Shown piece after piece: positions 44,201 through 55,114 of a DNA stretch of 64,000 bases (positions are counted from its first letter, which is position 1; each line of letters begins with the position of its first letter). This DNA comes from Epinephelus fuscoguttatus (taxonomy: Eukaryota > Chordata > Actinopteri > Perciformes > Serranidae). The position numbers were made by a program, and so were the translations under genes. The notes under the pieces are model-generated. The model was not told where the DNA came from. It searched no databases and saw only the letters and a list, made by a program, of their open reading frames with translations. The DNA lies in the NCBI RefSeq assembly GCF_011397635.1, contig NC_064767.1, positions 6,704,937 through 6,768,936 on the forward strand, in the 5' to 3' direction.

Positions 44201-47200
44201 AGACAGATCCTCGTTGATCTTCTTCTTGATGTACTGGACTGTTTCCTGATTGGTCTGTGAGCTACTTCCTGTCTGTGTCAGCAGACCTCTTAGGCGTTTC
44301 TGATTGGTCTGCAGTGAAAGACCCAGGAAGAATCGGAGGAACAATTCCAGGTGTCCATTTGGACTCTGCAAGGCCTTGTCCACAGCACTCTGGTGGAGAT
44401 ACTTCAGATTCTGTTTGTCTCTGAAGACTTTAGACGACCGGGATGTTGTTTGTTCTTCTGCCATCAGATTGACTCCAGAGTTGATGAAGGTCAGATGGAC
44501 ATGAAGAGCAGCCAGAAACTCCTGAACACTCAGATGGACGAAGCAGAACACCTTGTCCTGGTACAGTCCTCTCTCCTCTTTAAAGATCTGTGTGAACACT
44601 CCTGAGTACACTGAGGCTGCTCTGATATCGATGCCACACTCTGTCAGGTCTGATTCATAGAAGATCAGGTTGCCTTTCTGCAGCTCATCAAAAGCCAGTT
44701 TTCCCAGAGACTCAATCATCTTCCTGCTCTCTGGACTCCAGTGTGGATCTGTCTCAGCTCCTCCATCATACTTGATGTTCTTCACTTTGGTCTGAACCAC
44801 CAGGAAGTGGATGTACATCTCAGTCAGGGTGTTGGGCAGCTCTCCTCCCTCTCTGGTCTTCATCACATCCTCCAGAACTGTAGCAGTGATCCAGCAGAAG
44901 ACTGGGATGTGGCACATGATGTGGAGGCTTCGTGATGTCTTGATGTGGGAGATGATTCTGCTGGCCTGCTCCTCATCTCTGAATCTCTTCCTGAAGTACT
45001 CCTCCTTCTGTGGGTCAGTGAACCCTCTGACCTCTGTCACCATGTCAACACACCCAGGAGGGATCTGATTGGCTGCTGCAGGTCGTGTGGTTATCCAGAG
45101 GTGAGCAGAGGGAAGCAGTTTCCCCCTGATGAGGTTTGTCAGCAGCACATCCACTGAGGTGGACTCTGTAACATCAGTCAGGATCTCATTGTTGTGGAAG
45201 TCCAGAGGAAGTCGACATTCATCCAGACCGTCAAAGATGAACACAACCTGGAACTCTTCAAACCTGCAGATTCCTGCTTCCTTGGTTTCAGTAAAGAAGT
45301 AATGAACAAGTTCCACCAAGCTGTACTTTTTCTCTTTCAGCACATTCAGCTCTCTGAAAGTGAATGGAAATGTCAACTGTATGTCCTGGTTGGCTTTGTC
45401 TTCAGCCCAGTCCAGAGTGAACTTCTGTGTTAAGACTGTTTTCCCAATGCCAGCCACTCCCTTTGTCATCACTGTTCTGATTGCTTCATCTCTTCCAGGT
45501 GAGGCTTTAAAGATGTCTTCTTGTCTGATTGTTGTTTCTGGTCTGTCTGGTTTCCTGGATGCTGTTTCAATCTGTCTGACCTCATGTTCATCATTGACCT
45601 CTGCAGTCCCTCCCTCTGTGATGTAGAGCTCTGTGTAGATCTGATTCAGAAGGGTTGGGTTTCCTGCTTTAGCGATCCCCTCAAACACACACTGGAACTT
45701 CTTCTGCAGGTTAGATTTGAGTTTACGCTGACAGACTGCAGCAAGACATCCTGAATGAACATAACAAGGAACATTAGCAAGTCAAAGAAATATTTCAACA
45801 TGTCATTTCCTCAAAGAATGAGTATATGAATATATTTTGGTCCGTCTCTTGAGACATTAGTAAACGTCCCGTTTATCCATCATGTTAAATCTTTATAGAA
45901 ATCCTCTTACTGCTCTGCAGACAGTCAGCCAGCTCCTCCTGCTTCATTCTCCTCAGGAAGTTCAGTGTGATCTTCAGAAATGCCTCTCTGCTGCTCCTCC
46001 TCTGCTCTTCATCCTCACCATCCAACACCTCCTCATCCTCCCTCTGACTCTCTGAGCATTCTGGGTAATCTGAACTCAGAACCTTCTGGATCTTCTTCAG
46101 CTCGTTCTTCACAAAAGTGACGATGTTCTCCTCCAGCAGCTGGAACAGAATATTATATGAATGACACAATCAAACATCAGATCCATGTTGGACACACTGA
46201 CAATCCACTGGTGTAAAAAGTGCAGCATGGAGATGATTGTGAACAGAAGAGATGTTAAAGTAGTTGTTGTACATGTACAGACCATAAATATGGAGTCCAG
46301 GTGTGTTTGATGCTGCTGGGCAGACTGACCACTGGGAACCTCTGAGCTCTCCTGGTCCACTCTGTGGAGGAATCATCAACAATGAGCTCACATGATCTTT
46401 GCACCAGGAGACTGTAGAACTTATATGATTTACAAAAACACACACAGACCAGTTAGTTAAAGACGTGTTCTGTCATGATTGATCAGAATGAAAACCAGAT
46501 GTAAACAACACTGTAAATGATGGACACCTGATTCTGTGTCTCATGACTGAGGATCAGAACAGTTAGTTCATCTGTTTCAATCAAAAGTTTTATTTACTTA
46601 CAGCAGGTCAGAAGAAGGGCGTCCATCTTTGAATTTAATCCAACCATCTTTTGACTGATCACTCTTCATGGACACACAGCTGGGTACAGGGGACTTTTCT
46701 CTCTGCTGCTGGAAACTGATAGAAACACTGAAATTAACTGAACATACAAGATTTCTGTCTCTGATTTCACTGGTTTTATTTGGCACTGGAAGTTATTTTA
46801 TTACAGTTGAAGCATGTGTTTGAAACATGTTTTTTACGGTGCTTGTTGGTTGCTTCTTCTCCCAACTAAGCAACATCAGCATTTTAATCAAAACGTTACA
46901 ATGACAAGTAATAACTTAAACTATTAGAGTCACATTATAGCAGTTTGACTTGGAGCCCAGGTACCAGTCAGAGTTCAGGTCTGACAGAGATAATGTTTCT
47001 TAGTTAGGTACCAATCACCTCCAGAAAGGACCCATGTCTTTCAGTATATGAGCCTTGGAATAAGAATCAACCAAACAAGGCACCAGCTGACAACATAAAA
47101 TAAAACACACACAAGAATTTGAAGTTCACCACAGTGTATTACACATTCAGTGCCCAATATAAAACCTACAGGTCAACCACCAACAAAATAAGTCTTTATC

Positions 47201-50200
47201 TCCATTCAAATCTCAGCAAGAGTCCACGTCTCAGCAAAAAGCTCTTCAGGATTCAAATTGAAAAAAAAAAGCCCAAGAACGCTTGTTACGACTCAAGCTT
47301 AGTGATTCAGAAATCTGCAGCTATCTGAAAATATGACCTCTCCTGGTCGACTCTGAGGAGGAAGTAGGTCTGATTATGTTTGCATCATAGCTTCATACCT
47401 TGCTATCCCTTTTCACAACTCTAGACACAAAACTCAAAAATAATGATCAAATTGCACACTTTTTCAAAACTCCTAACACTTTTTCCAGTTGCTTGGATAC
47501 TATACACATTAAGATCATTTGTTTATTTAACTAAAATTACCTGTTCAAAATGACACAACTTAACATCAAAGTATTACCATTTCAAAATGCAATTCACACA
47601 TTACATCTGAGATGACCGTCTATTCATTTCATTACAATGATCTAACTATCAATGTATACGACTGCTCAAAATAATAAGTTAAACTTGCATTTCTCTTAAC
47701 GCACAGTTTTATGGAAACTGCTGAACAATATGTAATGTTTAGATCGTGAAAGGCCCTTGTAATTGCTTTTCCAACACCCTCAACTCGTTACTGATGATTG
47801 ATTTCACCTTGTGGTATGAGTATAAATGAGTGGGATCCATGACAGTACAAGCAATTTCAGTAACATGGAGCTGGCAAGTGATCACAACAGAGGTCAAGCA
47901 ATGGGAAGAGGAAGACAAGGAAGACATGGTGGTCAAAGGATTGGCAGGGGTCACACACCCCTTCTGAGAGGTGGTCATGGGCCTCATTTTAGAGGTGTGA
48001 GGGAACGTGGTAGAGGACAAGGCCACAGACCAAGACAGCAACAGCAAAGAGTGTCCAATGAAATCCGGGCAATACTTGTAGACCATGTTGTAAATCATGG
48101 CATTACAATGACTGAGGCAGCTAGAATGATTCAACCAAACCTCAGAAGATCAGCTGTGATGTGGATGAGAACCTGTGGCCAAATCCACAAGACAGGGTTG
48201 ATGGATAGAAGCACAGTACAGTAATCAATCCTTTGGATTGAGTCTTTTTATTTATTTATTTTTTTTTACATGCATTTTATAGTACTGTAGTTTTTTTCTT
48301 TTTTTTGTAGCCAATTATTTTTGTTTTGATTCAAAGAAATCTATGTTGTATTGCTTCAATAAATTTCCGTTAACCGTAGAGTGATGTAGTACCATAATGA
48401 AACATTGTTGACATATTTTGTACTACAATATTTAATGACTGTTCAAAGTAATAAACAATGAAACTATCTGTATCTTATGTGTGGGTGATCTAAATTAACT
48501 TCATATGGTATTTCATGATACAATGCATTATTTGAAACAGTGATTCTGCAGGTGTAAGGTTTCTTTAAAGATATGGATGCACAATGCAATGTTTTGAGCA
48601 TTGGACAGCCTGTGTTACAGGTTGTGAAAAATGACATCAAGGTTCTGAAATTAGTGCTAAAGGGACTGTTAAAAACTGTACTTACAGCAGGTCAGAAGAA
48701 GGGAGTCCATCTTTGAAGTGAATCCCAAGGTCTTTTGACAGATCACTCTTCATGGACACACAGCTGGGTACAGGGGACTTTTCTCTCTGCTGCTGGAAAC
48801 TGATAGAAACACTGAAATTAACTGAACATACAAGATTTCTGTCTCTGATTTCACTGATTTTATTTGGCAGTGAAAATGATTTTATTACAGTTAAAGCATG
48901 TGTTTGAAACACATCTTGTTTATAATGCTTATTTAACCAACATTACAATGGGATACAATAACTAAACAACTAGAGTCACAGCTGATGTGATACTTGTTTG
49001 TATTTGGTGTATGATTGTTTAAGCAGTGTGTTGTTAGTCTGATGTGTTCAGACTTTACACTGTTGACCTGCCACATCACTTCAAACTGAGGTTTGGTTTA
49101 GGCCACAGCACACCTGAGGAGACCTCCTCAACTAGTCCCCAGAGAGTTGGGGTTAGATTCAGAAGGAGAACTTAAATATCAGCAGTAGAAGACCAGTTAT
49201 ACTGGGAAGCTGTCAGCTTCATCTGACATTTAATGTCAGCTTACTGTGCAGCAGAGACTTTTTGTCCTTTAACATCGATGCCATGTTCATGTGACTGGTC
49301 GGTCTCAGGAGACACACAGCTGGGCTCAGGTTCAGGTCCAGGTGAGTCTGGTCTCTGATGGATCCTAGCACACAGAGAGGAAGACCAGCAGGGAGGGAGA
49401 TTCGGTTTTTAGTCTTCAGCCTCAGCAGCTGCTGGAGAAACTATCAGCTATCAACAGGAAAAGGATCAACACAGCAACGTTTAACTAGAACTGAATTTAC
49501 TGAAGAAAATGTGTGTGAGTGCTGACAGCTGAAGATTATGGTTTAACAAGATGTAGTTCAGTCAGACAACTCTGGACTGAATTTAACATTTTTTTTACCA
49601 TAAATATTTGCATACTGAAGCAGAGCATGAATAGTTTTAGCATGGCTGAAGCAAGATTGGCGTCAGGCTCTATCTCAATTTATTCATTCCCTGAAAATGA
49701 TCTGCATGACAGACATTACAGGAAATGAATAGCAGACCCCAGCTGGGGATCCTAGAAACAGAGGCCACAGGTGGATGCTGGGAAGGTGGTGGGATTTGAA
49801 AAGCTTCATAAGCAGCACACAGCAGCGGCAGCAGCAGTGAGAGCAGCAGAACAGCAGAGTAGCAGCAGAGCAGCAGCAGAGTAGCAAGGAATGATCAGGT
49901 AAGCAGAGGGAGTTTAAATAGCCCGCCCTATCAGCTGAGGAGAGCATGTGGCTGATCAGCTGATCTGGATTGCGCACTTGAGTTGTCTGCCTGAACTAGC
50001 TCCACAGGCTTTGCATCATTTATGGGTCACATAAGGGGAACTCAACACTTTAGATGTTCTTGTACAGCTGGGATTTAAATTGATGACATTTAATCAACGA
50101 GGTGCACACTGCACCAAGGAAGTTAATGTCTGACATACACATACATGTATACATGTCTTTATGCTGCAGCAAATGATTATTTCATTGTCAATGAATCATC

Positions 50201-50361
50201 TGTTTATATTCTCAAATAACAGTTTAATGTACAAATGCCCCAAAAAACGTCTTCAAACTGTCCAAAAAAAAAAAAGATATTCAGTTAAAGAGTTGATGAA
50301 CATGTTGAAGGTGAAACAGGATCAAATGTGATGTCATGTGTTGAGTGTGATACCTTTTCAT
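31651..50361 (-). CDS. NLR copy B: intact FISNA-NACHT-LRR-B30.2 receptor (1148 aa)
   Basis: Predicted cytosolic innate immune sensor of the teleost NLR-C family. Exons: 50361-50354, 49364-49245, 48799-48686, 46715-46602, 46361-46283, 46139-45911, 45750-43947, 43850-43677, 43314-43141, 32403-32357, 32234-31651. Lengths add to 3447 nt, 1149 codons with stop, open throughout with GT-AG junctions. Order of parts: proline-rich N-terminus (1-42), two 38-aa repeats (43-118), VDQESS segment (to 145), acidic helical pre-FISNA segment (to 221), FISNA and NACHT (222-822; Walker A GVAGIGKT near 320, Walker B FIFDGLDE near 393), two LRR exons (to 938), linker, PRY-SPRY with polyserine (956-1148). No CARD or PYD was recognised. 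The intron before the linker exon is 10.7 kb because of a nested transposon. The start codon is the least certain point. Confidence 0.85.
33600..35010 (-). pseudogene. L1 ORF2 C-terminal part
   Basis: Resumes at about 35010 with [20 protein letters not shown], then [20 protein letters not shown] and [20 protein letters not shown], and a Cys-containing tail ([17 protein letters not shown]). At least one frame break lies between 34.37 and 34.50 kb. Confidence 0.75.
35020..36226. mobile_element. MITE-like DNA element with TTAAAG termini, inside the L1
   Basis: Left end TTAAAGTTACAATGTGTAA and right end TTACACACTGAGGCTTTAA are imperfect inverted repeats. The insert carries a short open frame (35330-35560, basic [16 protein letters not shown] then [10 protein letters not shown]) of unknown function. 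A smaller element with TGTAGYG ends (about 35673-35994) appears nested in it. Confidence 0.55.
36234..36315. repeat. Near-perfect palindrome flanked by AGGTATA repeats
   Basis: 27-bp arms at 36239-36265 and 36281-36307 differ by one base. The loop is 15 bp. AGGTATA occurs directly outside both arms (36234-36240, 36309-36315), as expected for a small palindromic insertion with target duplication. Confidence 0.7.
36348..36638 (-). pseudogene. L1 ORF2 reverse-transcriptase N-terminal part
   Basis: [19 protein letters not shown] (palm motif A) and [16 protein letters not shown]. The frame ends where the MITE-like block begins; the downstream palm motif with the catalytic aspartates is absent. 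Confidence 0.8.
37339..38037 (-). pseudogene. L1 ORF2 endonuclease domain, catalytic Glu lost
   Basis: APE-type endonuclease: VFLQALHF (normally FLQETH, so the catalytic Glu is replaced by Ala), [21 protein letters not shown] and [11 protein letters not shown]. The domain nicks target DNA for reverse transcription in live elements. Confidence 0.8.
38400..38520. repeat. (TAA/TGA)n-type microsatellite patches
   Basis: AATAATAATAATGATAATAATAATAATAA-like patches at about 38429-38457 and 38487-38510, within the LINE remains. Confidence 0.8.
38931..39376 (+). pseudogene. Harbinger Myb/SANT-like accessory protein, broken
   Basis: [19 protein letters not shown], then a stop or one-base loss, then [15 protein letters not shown]. 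Later [18 protein letters not shown] ends at a GTAAG donor. It resembles the DNA-binding partner encoded by Harbinger elements. Confidence 0.7.
39565..39735. repeat. Foldback element inside the Harbinger
   Basis: Arms of about 52 bp (39565-39618 and 39683-39735) are inverted copies. They read AGTAACTTGTTTTTAGAC and TTTCACTTGTTTCAAGCAC on the left, mirrored by GTGCTTGGAACAAGTGAAAA and GTCTAAAAACAAGTTACT on the right. Typical foldback MITE structure. Confidence 0.8.
39855..40518 (-). pseudogene. Harbinger nuclease (HARBI1-like), broken and truncated
   Basis: Starts [20 protein letters not shown] and shifts frame after RPRIDV. It recovers [30 protein letters not shown] and [16 protein letters not shown]. 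After an intron (acceptor TTTCAG near 39968) it ends with [16 protein letters not shown] and [13 protein letters not shown]. The GCIDGTH Asp of the DDE triad is present, the rest of the catalytic domain is missing. Confidence 0.8.
41377..42003 (-). pseudogene. L1 ORF1-like protein, frameshifted
   Basis: Starts [18 protein letters not shown] and shifts frame near 41870. It continues with a coiled-coil region ([20 protein letters not shown]) and [12 protein letters not shown], an RRM-like segment typical of L1 ORF1p, which binds LINE RNA. Confidence 0.75.
42221..43113. repeat. Duplicated NLR-unit intron block (copy B)
   Basis: Near-identical to 19300-20115 (copy A) and 60180-61090 (copy C); for example CAGTGGTAACGTTATGGTGC, GCTTTTCTTAGAGCCAGCGT and CAACAAGTTGGAT(A/G)AAGTGC occur in all. 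Non-coding intron sequence is conserved as strongly as the exons, showing recent segmental duplication. Confidence 0.85.
43141..43314 (-). CDS. Copy B LRR exon 2, hybrid type
   Basis: The first half ([20 protein letters not shown]) matches copy A LRR exon 3. The second half ([19 protein letters not shown]) matches LRR exons 1 and 2. Length is still 174 nt. This looks like a recombinant exon. Copy B has two LRR exons where copy A has three. Confidence 0.8.
43677..43850 (-). CDS. Copy B LRR exon 1 (174 nt)
   Basis: [20 protein letters not shown] and [20 protein letters not shown], immediately downstream of the NACHT exon (96-bp intron). Same phase as all other LRR exons in the window. Confidence 0.85.
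43947..45750 (-). CDS. Copy B FISNA-NACHT exon (1804 nt, open)
   Basis: Single large exon with [19 protein letters not shown] and [13 protein letters not shown] (FISNA), [14 protein letters not shown] (Walker A, P-loop), [12 protein letters not shown] (Walker B), [12 protein letters not shown] (sensor 1-type Arg), [17 protein letters not shown] (winged-helix end) and [16 protein letters not shown] near the end. The NACHT module binds ATP and drives oligomerisation. All nucleotide-binding motifs look intact. Confidence 0.92.
45911..46139 (-). CDS. Copy B pre-FISNA helical exon
   Basis: 229-nt exon. It encodes [20 protein letters not shown], an acidic middle ([15 protein letters not shown]) and [16 protein letters not shown], joined by phase 1 to the FISNA exon. 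Predicted helical and charged; known from fish NLRs but without a firmly assigned function that I can state. Confidence 0.8.
46283..46361 (-). CDS. Copy B VDQESS exon (79 nt)
   Basis: [26 protein letters not shown]. Same as copy A exon 24398-24320. The phase joins the second 114-nt repeat exon to the pre-FISNA exon. Confidence 0.8.
46602..46715 (-). CDS. Copy B N-terminal repeat exon 2 (114 nt)
   Basis: [19 protein letters not shown] followed by [18 protein letters not shown]. The changed middle (DGWIKF) suggests relaxed or diversifying change after duplication of the exon. Confidence 0.75.
47410..48640 (+). mobile_element. Mariner/IS630-like element remnant in a copy B intron
   Basis: Ends share TTTTCACAAC and its complement (about 47409-47418 and 48625-48634). 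Inside, 47826-48224 (plus) encodes an Arg/Gly-rich N-terminus ([26 protein letters not shown]) followed by a helix-turn-helix start ([34 protein letters not shown]). The catalytic part is gone, so it is an internally deleted copy. Copy A lacks it at the same site. Confidence 0.6.
48686..48799 (-). CDS. Copy B N-terminal repeat exon 1 (114 nt)
   Basis: [19 protein letters not shown] followed by [18 protein letters not shown]. Separated from repeat exon 2 by an intron that carries a mariner-like insertion (about 47.41-48.64 kb). Confidence 0.75.
49245..49364 (-). CDS. Copy B proline-rich N-terminal exon (120 nt)
   Basis: Same coding content as copy A 27056-26937, including [20 protein letters not shown]. 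Acceptor CTAG, donor GTAAGC. Confidence 0.7.
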
Positions 50362-50383
50362 GTTGGTGATAACCTGCAGCCTC
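50354..50383 (-). CDS. Copy B start-codon exon (30 nt) with microsatellite acceptor
   Basis: The ATG at 50361 gives MKR across the splice. The (CTGT)n tract (plus-strand CAGA repeats, about 50393-50420) forms the pyrimidine tract of its acceptor. The upstream 56-nt exon 50592-50537 (donor GTAAGT) is probably untranslated, as in copy A. Confidence 0.55.
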
Positions 50384-50599
50384 CTGATGAAGACAGACAG
50401 ACAGACAGACAGACAGACAGGTTCATCATTAGACTTAAAGTATTTGTTGTCAGCTAAACTCGATCAAAGACAGGAGGTGAACACATGAACCAACAGAGAC
50501 ACATTAGAGACTGGAATCAATCAAAGGTCCACTTACTCAGTTTCTTCTCATGGACTTCATCACTCTGCAGCTCTCTGCTGTCTGGACCAGGTCTGTGGA

Positions 50600-52847
50600 C
50601 ACAAAGAGTTTTCTGTTGATCTGAGTGGGACCATGTGCTCCATCAGGACTCAGACTGGAGCCAGACTGGGTCTTCTTCAGACAGTAAATATGTGACACTG
50701 CTGCCGTCATGGATTTGTTAAAGTGATATTTGCTCATTGAGACAGAGGAGACTGTTATGTTGATGTTTCTTACAGCTTCATTCAGACATGACAGCACATT
50801 TATGGACAGACTCCATGAGAGAGAGAACAACAGTGAGTTCAATGATCTGAAGGAAGAAGAAGGTTTTCTCAGCCTCTGTTAGAGTTCATAATGTGTGCTC
50901 TTCTACACCAGAGAAACACACTTCATGTTGCTTTGTCTTTGCCTTCCTTTGGGGATGACGTCACTTTTCACTTCTGTTTGACTGACTCTGAAAAGCTCTT
51001 CAACATTTCAAATGTTCCAATGTGCTCGTCACATCATCCAAAATCAATCATTCACATCTACACCAGCTCCCAGAGACTTTCTACCTTCATCTGTAGAGGA
51101 AACGCTGAGAGCATCAGTCCAATCATTGATCAGCACGTCAACACTCATTCATCCTTTATCATTTCTTCTGGACTCAACCTCCTGATGATCACTGATGGAC
51201 TCTGAGTCACGTGATGTCCACCACTAATGTCTCCTCAGTCAGGCTGTTGGTGGATTTGTCGCCCTCTGGTGGCACAAAGGGAAACTGCACCATGTCACTT
51301 TGAGCTGACACACTCAGTTCACCCAGAATAATAACAGCCATCATTATTTCTGGGCTGATTGAATATGGCTGATGTGCTTTGAACACCTTCTTTATGCAGA
51401 TGGTCACTTACAAACATAAAACCAGTTTCTCTCTAAATGTCATCGACCAGTAAAAACTTTCATGTGTTGATGGATCATCACCAGGATCACATTTCTGTCT
51501 CAACATGAAGATTAAAGAGGAAAGTTAATTATTTTAAAACTGAACTCAACTTTAAAATAATGTCAGAAACACCAACATGATAAAAACTAGATCACATATT
51601 AAATGTCTTTCTTTTTAAAAGTATTTAACAGTTTAACATCAACAATTGTGTAAATGGGCTACCTGCACAATCATTGTAAATCACTTCCACGTTTGGCATA
51701 GTACTGCCTCCCCTCTTCCGGTCACTACAGATGTCTCTGGATGAGGAGAGGAAGAGAAGATGAGAGAAAGGAGAGGAAGAGAAAGATATGAAAGGAGGAG
51801 AAGAGATGATGAGGAAAGACAGGGAAAGAAAGAGGAGGAGATGAGGGGAAGAGAAGAGTGAAAGGAGAGGAAGAGAAGGAGGGGAGGAGAGGAGAGGAAG
51901 AGAAGATGAGAGGAGAAGCAGTCAAAAATAGTATATATTCAAAACATTCTCTCAATTTTTATTATTTCATAACTTTTGCAGGAAATATATCATGTGGGAA
52001 CCCTGTATGTAAAATCAGAATGATTGAATTCAAACCAAATTCACCCCATTTCTGGCAGAATTGTTATTGAGGAAAATTATTAATATACTTAACTTAAAAA
52101 AAAAAAAAAAAAGGCTTACCTCAGTGAAGTAAAAACGTCCTAGGTGAGACCAGGAGTTTTCCATGCACCATATATGGGGTCAGTAGTTGTTCAGTTCTTC
52201 TGGTTCTACAACTAGAAGATTTGTGGAAGGTTTCTTCTCTTATACTCCTAACGAAACAGATCAATATTACATCATCAATTTAATTTTAGTTTTGCCATCA
52301 AAACCACTGAGTTACCTTTCTCCACATTTCTCCAAGGCAGCTAATGTATCATTTTTATCTACATTCTGTGATCCCCTGGCATTATCTTATTTCATGTTCA
52401 TGTTATGACTCATGTCATGGGAGGAGATGCGTTAAGTTTACGGTAGTTTTCATCAGCACATGGGGATATACACACACATAAGCCGACGGCAACGCCTTGT
52501 CTACTCTAGAAAATAAAATGGAGTCGGTTTCTAAGTGCCAAACCCCGAGCAGATAAAAATCAGTGATATGTACAGGGCTGTGAAGAGCGCGTAACGTTAC
52601 TGTCAATTTACCACAGGAAATAAGAACAGCATCTTGAATAAACTTAAATATAGCCTATACTTTCTTAACACTAACACTTGCATTAAATAACCAAATACAC
52701 TCACTCCATAGATGACAGAGCGGTTAGCATTAGCATTAGCATAGTGTTAGCTCATTCGTCGTTGCACATTTATCTTCAAAATATTCGGACATATCGTCAG
52801 ACAAATAGGCTACTTCCCAGAGCAGGTATACACATTCGTCTAACACA
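50600..52847. other. Region upstream of NLR copy B
   Basis: Probably holds the copy B promoter. There is a purine-rich GGAGAGGAAGAGAAG tract at 51735-51915, and TTAGCATTAGCATTAGCAT at 52723-52745. Open frames at 50537-50842 (minus) and 50891-51205 (plus) show no recognisable domain and I do not call them genes. Confidence 0.4.
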
Positions 52848-52855
52848 CTTGTGAA

Positions 52856-55082
52856 CAGGGATGGGCAGCATTTCTATTACTTGTATTTAAAATACGTATT
52901 TCAGTTACATTTGGGTAATTTGTAGGCCTGTTTGATGAGGCCGATTAAAAGCAAATGTAATTTGTAACAAAATACTTTTGAGTGGAGTAATTTTGTATTT
53001 AAAATACTCAAAATACTTTATCCACGAATCAGAAAACTAAAATAATAGGCTACACATTATAATATAACATAATATAATATTGGATGTAACAATATTTTTT
53101 ACTATATATATATTTTATCTATAAGTTTTTTTTTAAAACTTGGGCCATTCAATGTGCCCTTCAGTCATAGACATATATACGTATATATATGTCTATGCCC
53201 TTCAGTGACCTAGTGGTCTGTTTTACTGGACTGTGCATAACACATAACATAGGAAATTGTATATTGTTGTGATTGATGCTTGGGATGAGTATGCTACAAA
53301 TTAATTGTCTCACGTGGGATCAATAAAGTTGTCTGAATCTAAACCTGAATCAATAAATAATATTTTAGGGTAGCCTACATGTCCCTAGCTTGTTTTTCTC
53401 TTTTTCATTTGAAAAAAGTTGAACACAGGGCCCCAAAGGCTCCAAGTTAGACAGTAAACAAGTAGCTACAGTATCTTACTGCTGTTTAGCTCGACCGTTG
53501 GTGGACAGTTCACAGCACAGCTAGACTAGACTAGCCAGACATGCTGCTCACGTGGATGGACCCACACTACCAGTAGACTACCTTGCTGCTCACGTCTTCC
53601 AAGTTCAACAGATTGTCTGTCAAGGTAAATATTTTATCTGAGTGTGACAGATGTCAACTGGCTTGATGTGTGATTTATGTCTGGGTCTGGCTACATAGCC
53701 TATTGTATAAATACATGGTGATGATAGTTATAATATCAAGCTAGCGATGCTTATGCTAACTGTCTTATTAACTGTGTAACTGCTAACTGTGTATATCCTA
53801 CAGCCCAAACCTGTATACTCTGCTATACCAAATTGTGAGTAAACAAATTTGCAATACCTGCGACCAAATTTGCTACTATCACGCCATTAATGTATGAATC
53901 ATGGTTGTTCTTTCTGGCATAGTTACTTGTGGTCTCCAATTGCAGCATGTAAATTTTGAGCATATTCACAAAAATAATTGAATCAGTTAGTATAGCGCCA
54001 CCTATGGACGAATCGTGGGTGTAGCATACCCTCCGAAAGATGATAAGAGACTCGACTGATGGTTTTAACATTTATTGCTGTTCCACAAAACCAGCTCCAT
54101 AAACCAACGTGAGAACTGACAAAACAAAGAAAACAAAGCAATCACATTTCTGTTTCCACTGTTGTCCATAATAAATGGTAAATGATCACAGTACTTTCTC
54201 AGACAACTCAACATTATACCAAGCAATACACCGCCAATTCACCAAACAGGTGGGCAAAAGAGTTAGCATACCTTTGACACAAATCATAAAGTAAGAAAAT
54301 AATCACCACAGGCACAACACACACCAACCTTATGCCTCCTCGGGGGGTTGCCAAAATACACTCAGCCTTCGACGTTTTTATCATTAAGATGCCGTTTTAT
54401 TTTCCTTTGTTTACCTTGAACTTTTACCGTTTTACCATTCATTCCGTAGTCAAGTGGCTTTGTTTTGTTCGGCAGTACAACACAGGAAGGAAGTAGGAAG
54501 TAATGGTCTTCAAAATAAAATCTCACTGTTTAAAAACGGAACCATTATCTCCAAAACGGGCAAAAAATATACATATAAAAATGAATGAAATTACATCTTC
54601 TTAATAGCAACACAAATCATGGAATTTATATTTTAAAGAAATCATGTCAAAAAATGCATCTAAAGCAGATACTTGTGTTTTTTTTTCAAAATTGACCTGC
54701 AAACAATGCAAGCTGCCCTCTGGTGGACAAAATGAGAAACAGCAAGCACAAAAACAAAATGGGTTTGCTACAGTGGGCATTCTTTATGGTATAGTTACAC
54801 ATGGTCTCTAGCTGCAGTATGCAAATTTTGAACATTTTGGACAAGGACTTTTTGAGTTATTCATGACCGACCGACCGACAGAGTGACCTACAGAGCTGCG
54901 GATCGCTGCTAAAAAGAAAAAGAAAAAAAGTATTTTCTGTATTTGAAAATACAAAATACATGTATTTTATTTTGATACATTTGCTGGCACCGGTATTTTG
55001 TATTTTATTTTGATACATTTATTTGAGGGGTATTTTGTATTTTGTATCAAAATACATTTTGATGTATTTTTGCCCATCTCTG
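52856..55082. mobile_element. Non-autonomous hAT element with 8-bp target duplication
   Basis: Starts CAGGGATGGGC and ends GCCCATCTCTG, with CTTGTGAA repeated exactly at 52848-52855 and 55083-55090. The subterminal regions carry many TATTTTGTATTT-like repeats in inverted orientation (52880-53030, 54930-55075). No transposase frame was found in its 2227 bp. Internal segments (53820-54070, 54770-54895) look like further fish repeats. Confidence 0.85.
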
Positions 55083-55114
55083 CTTGTGAACATAAACTGT
55101 TAATAGGGACTCAT

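Noticed and set aside
50891-51205. 104-codon plus-strand frame upstream of copy B
   Set aside because: No motif, no splice context, no duplicate in the other copies.
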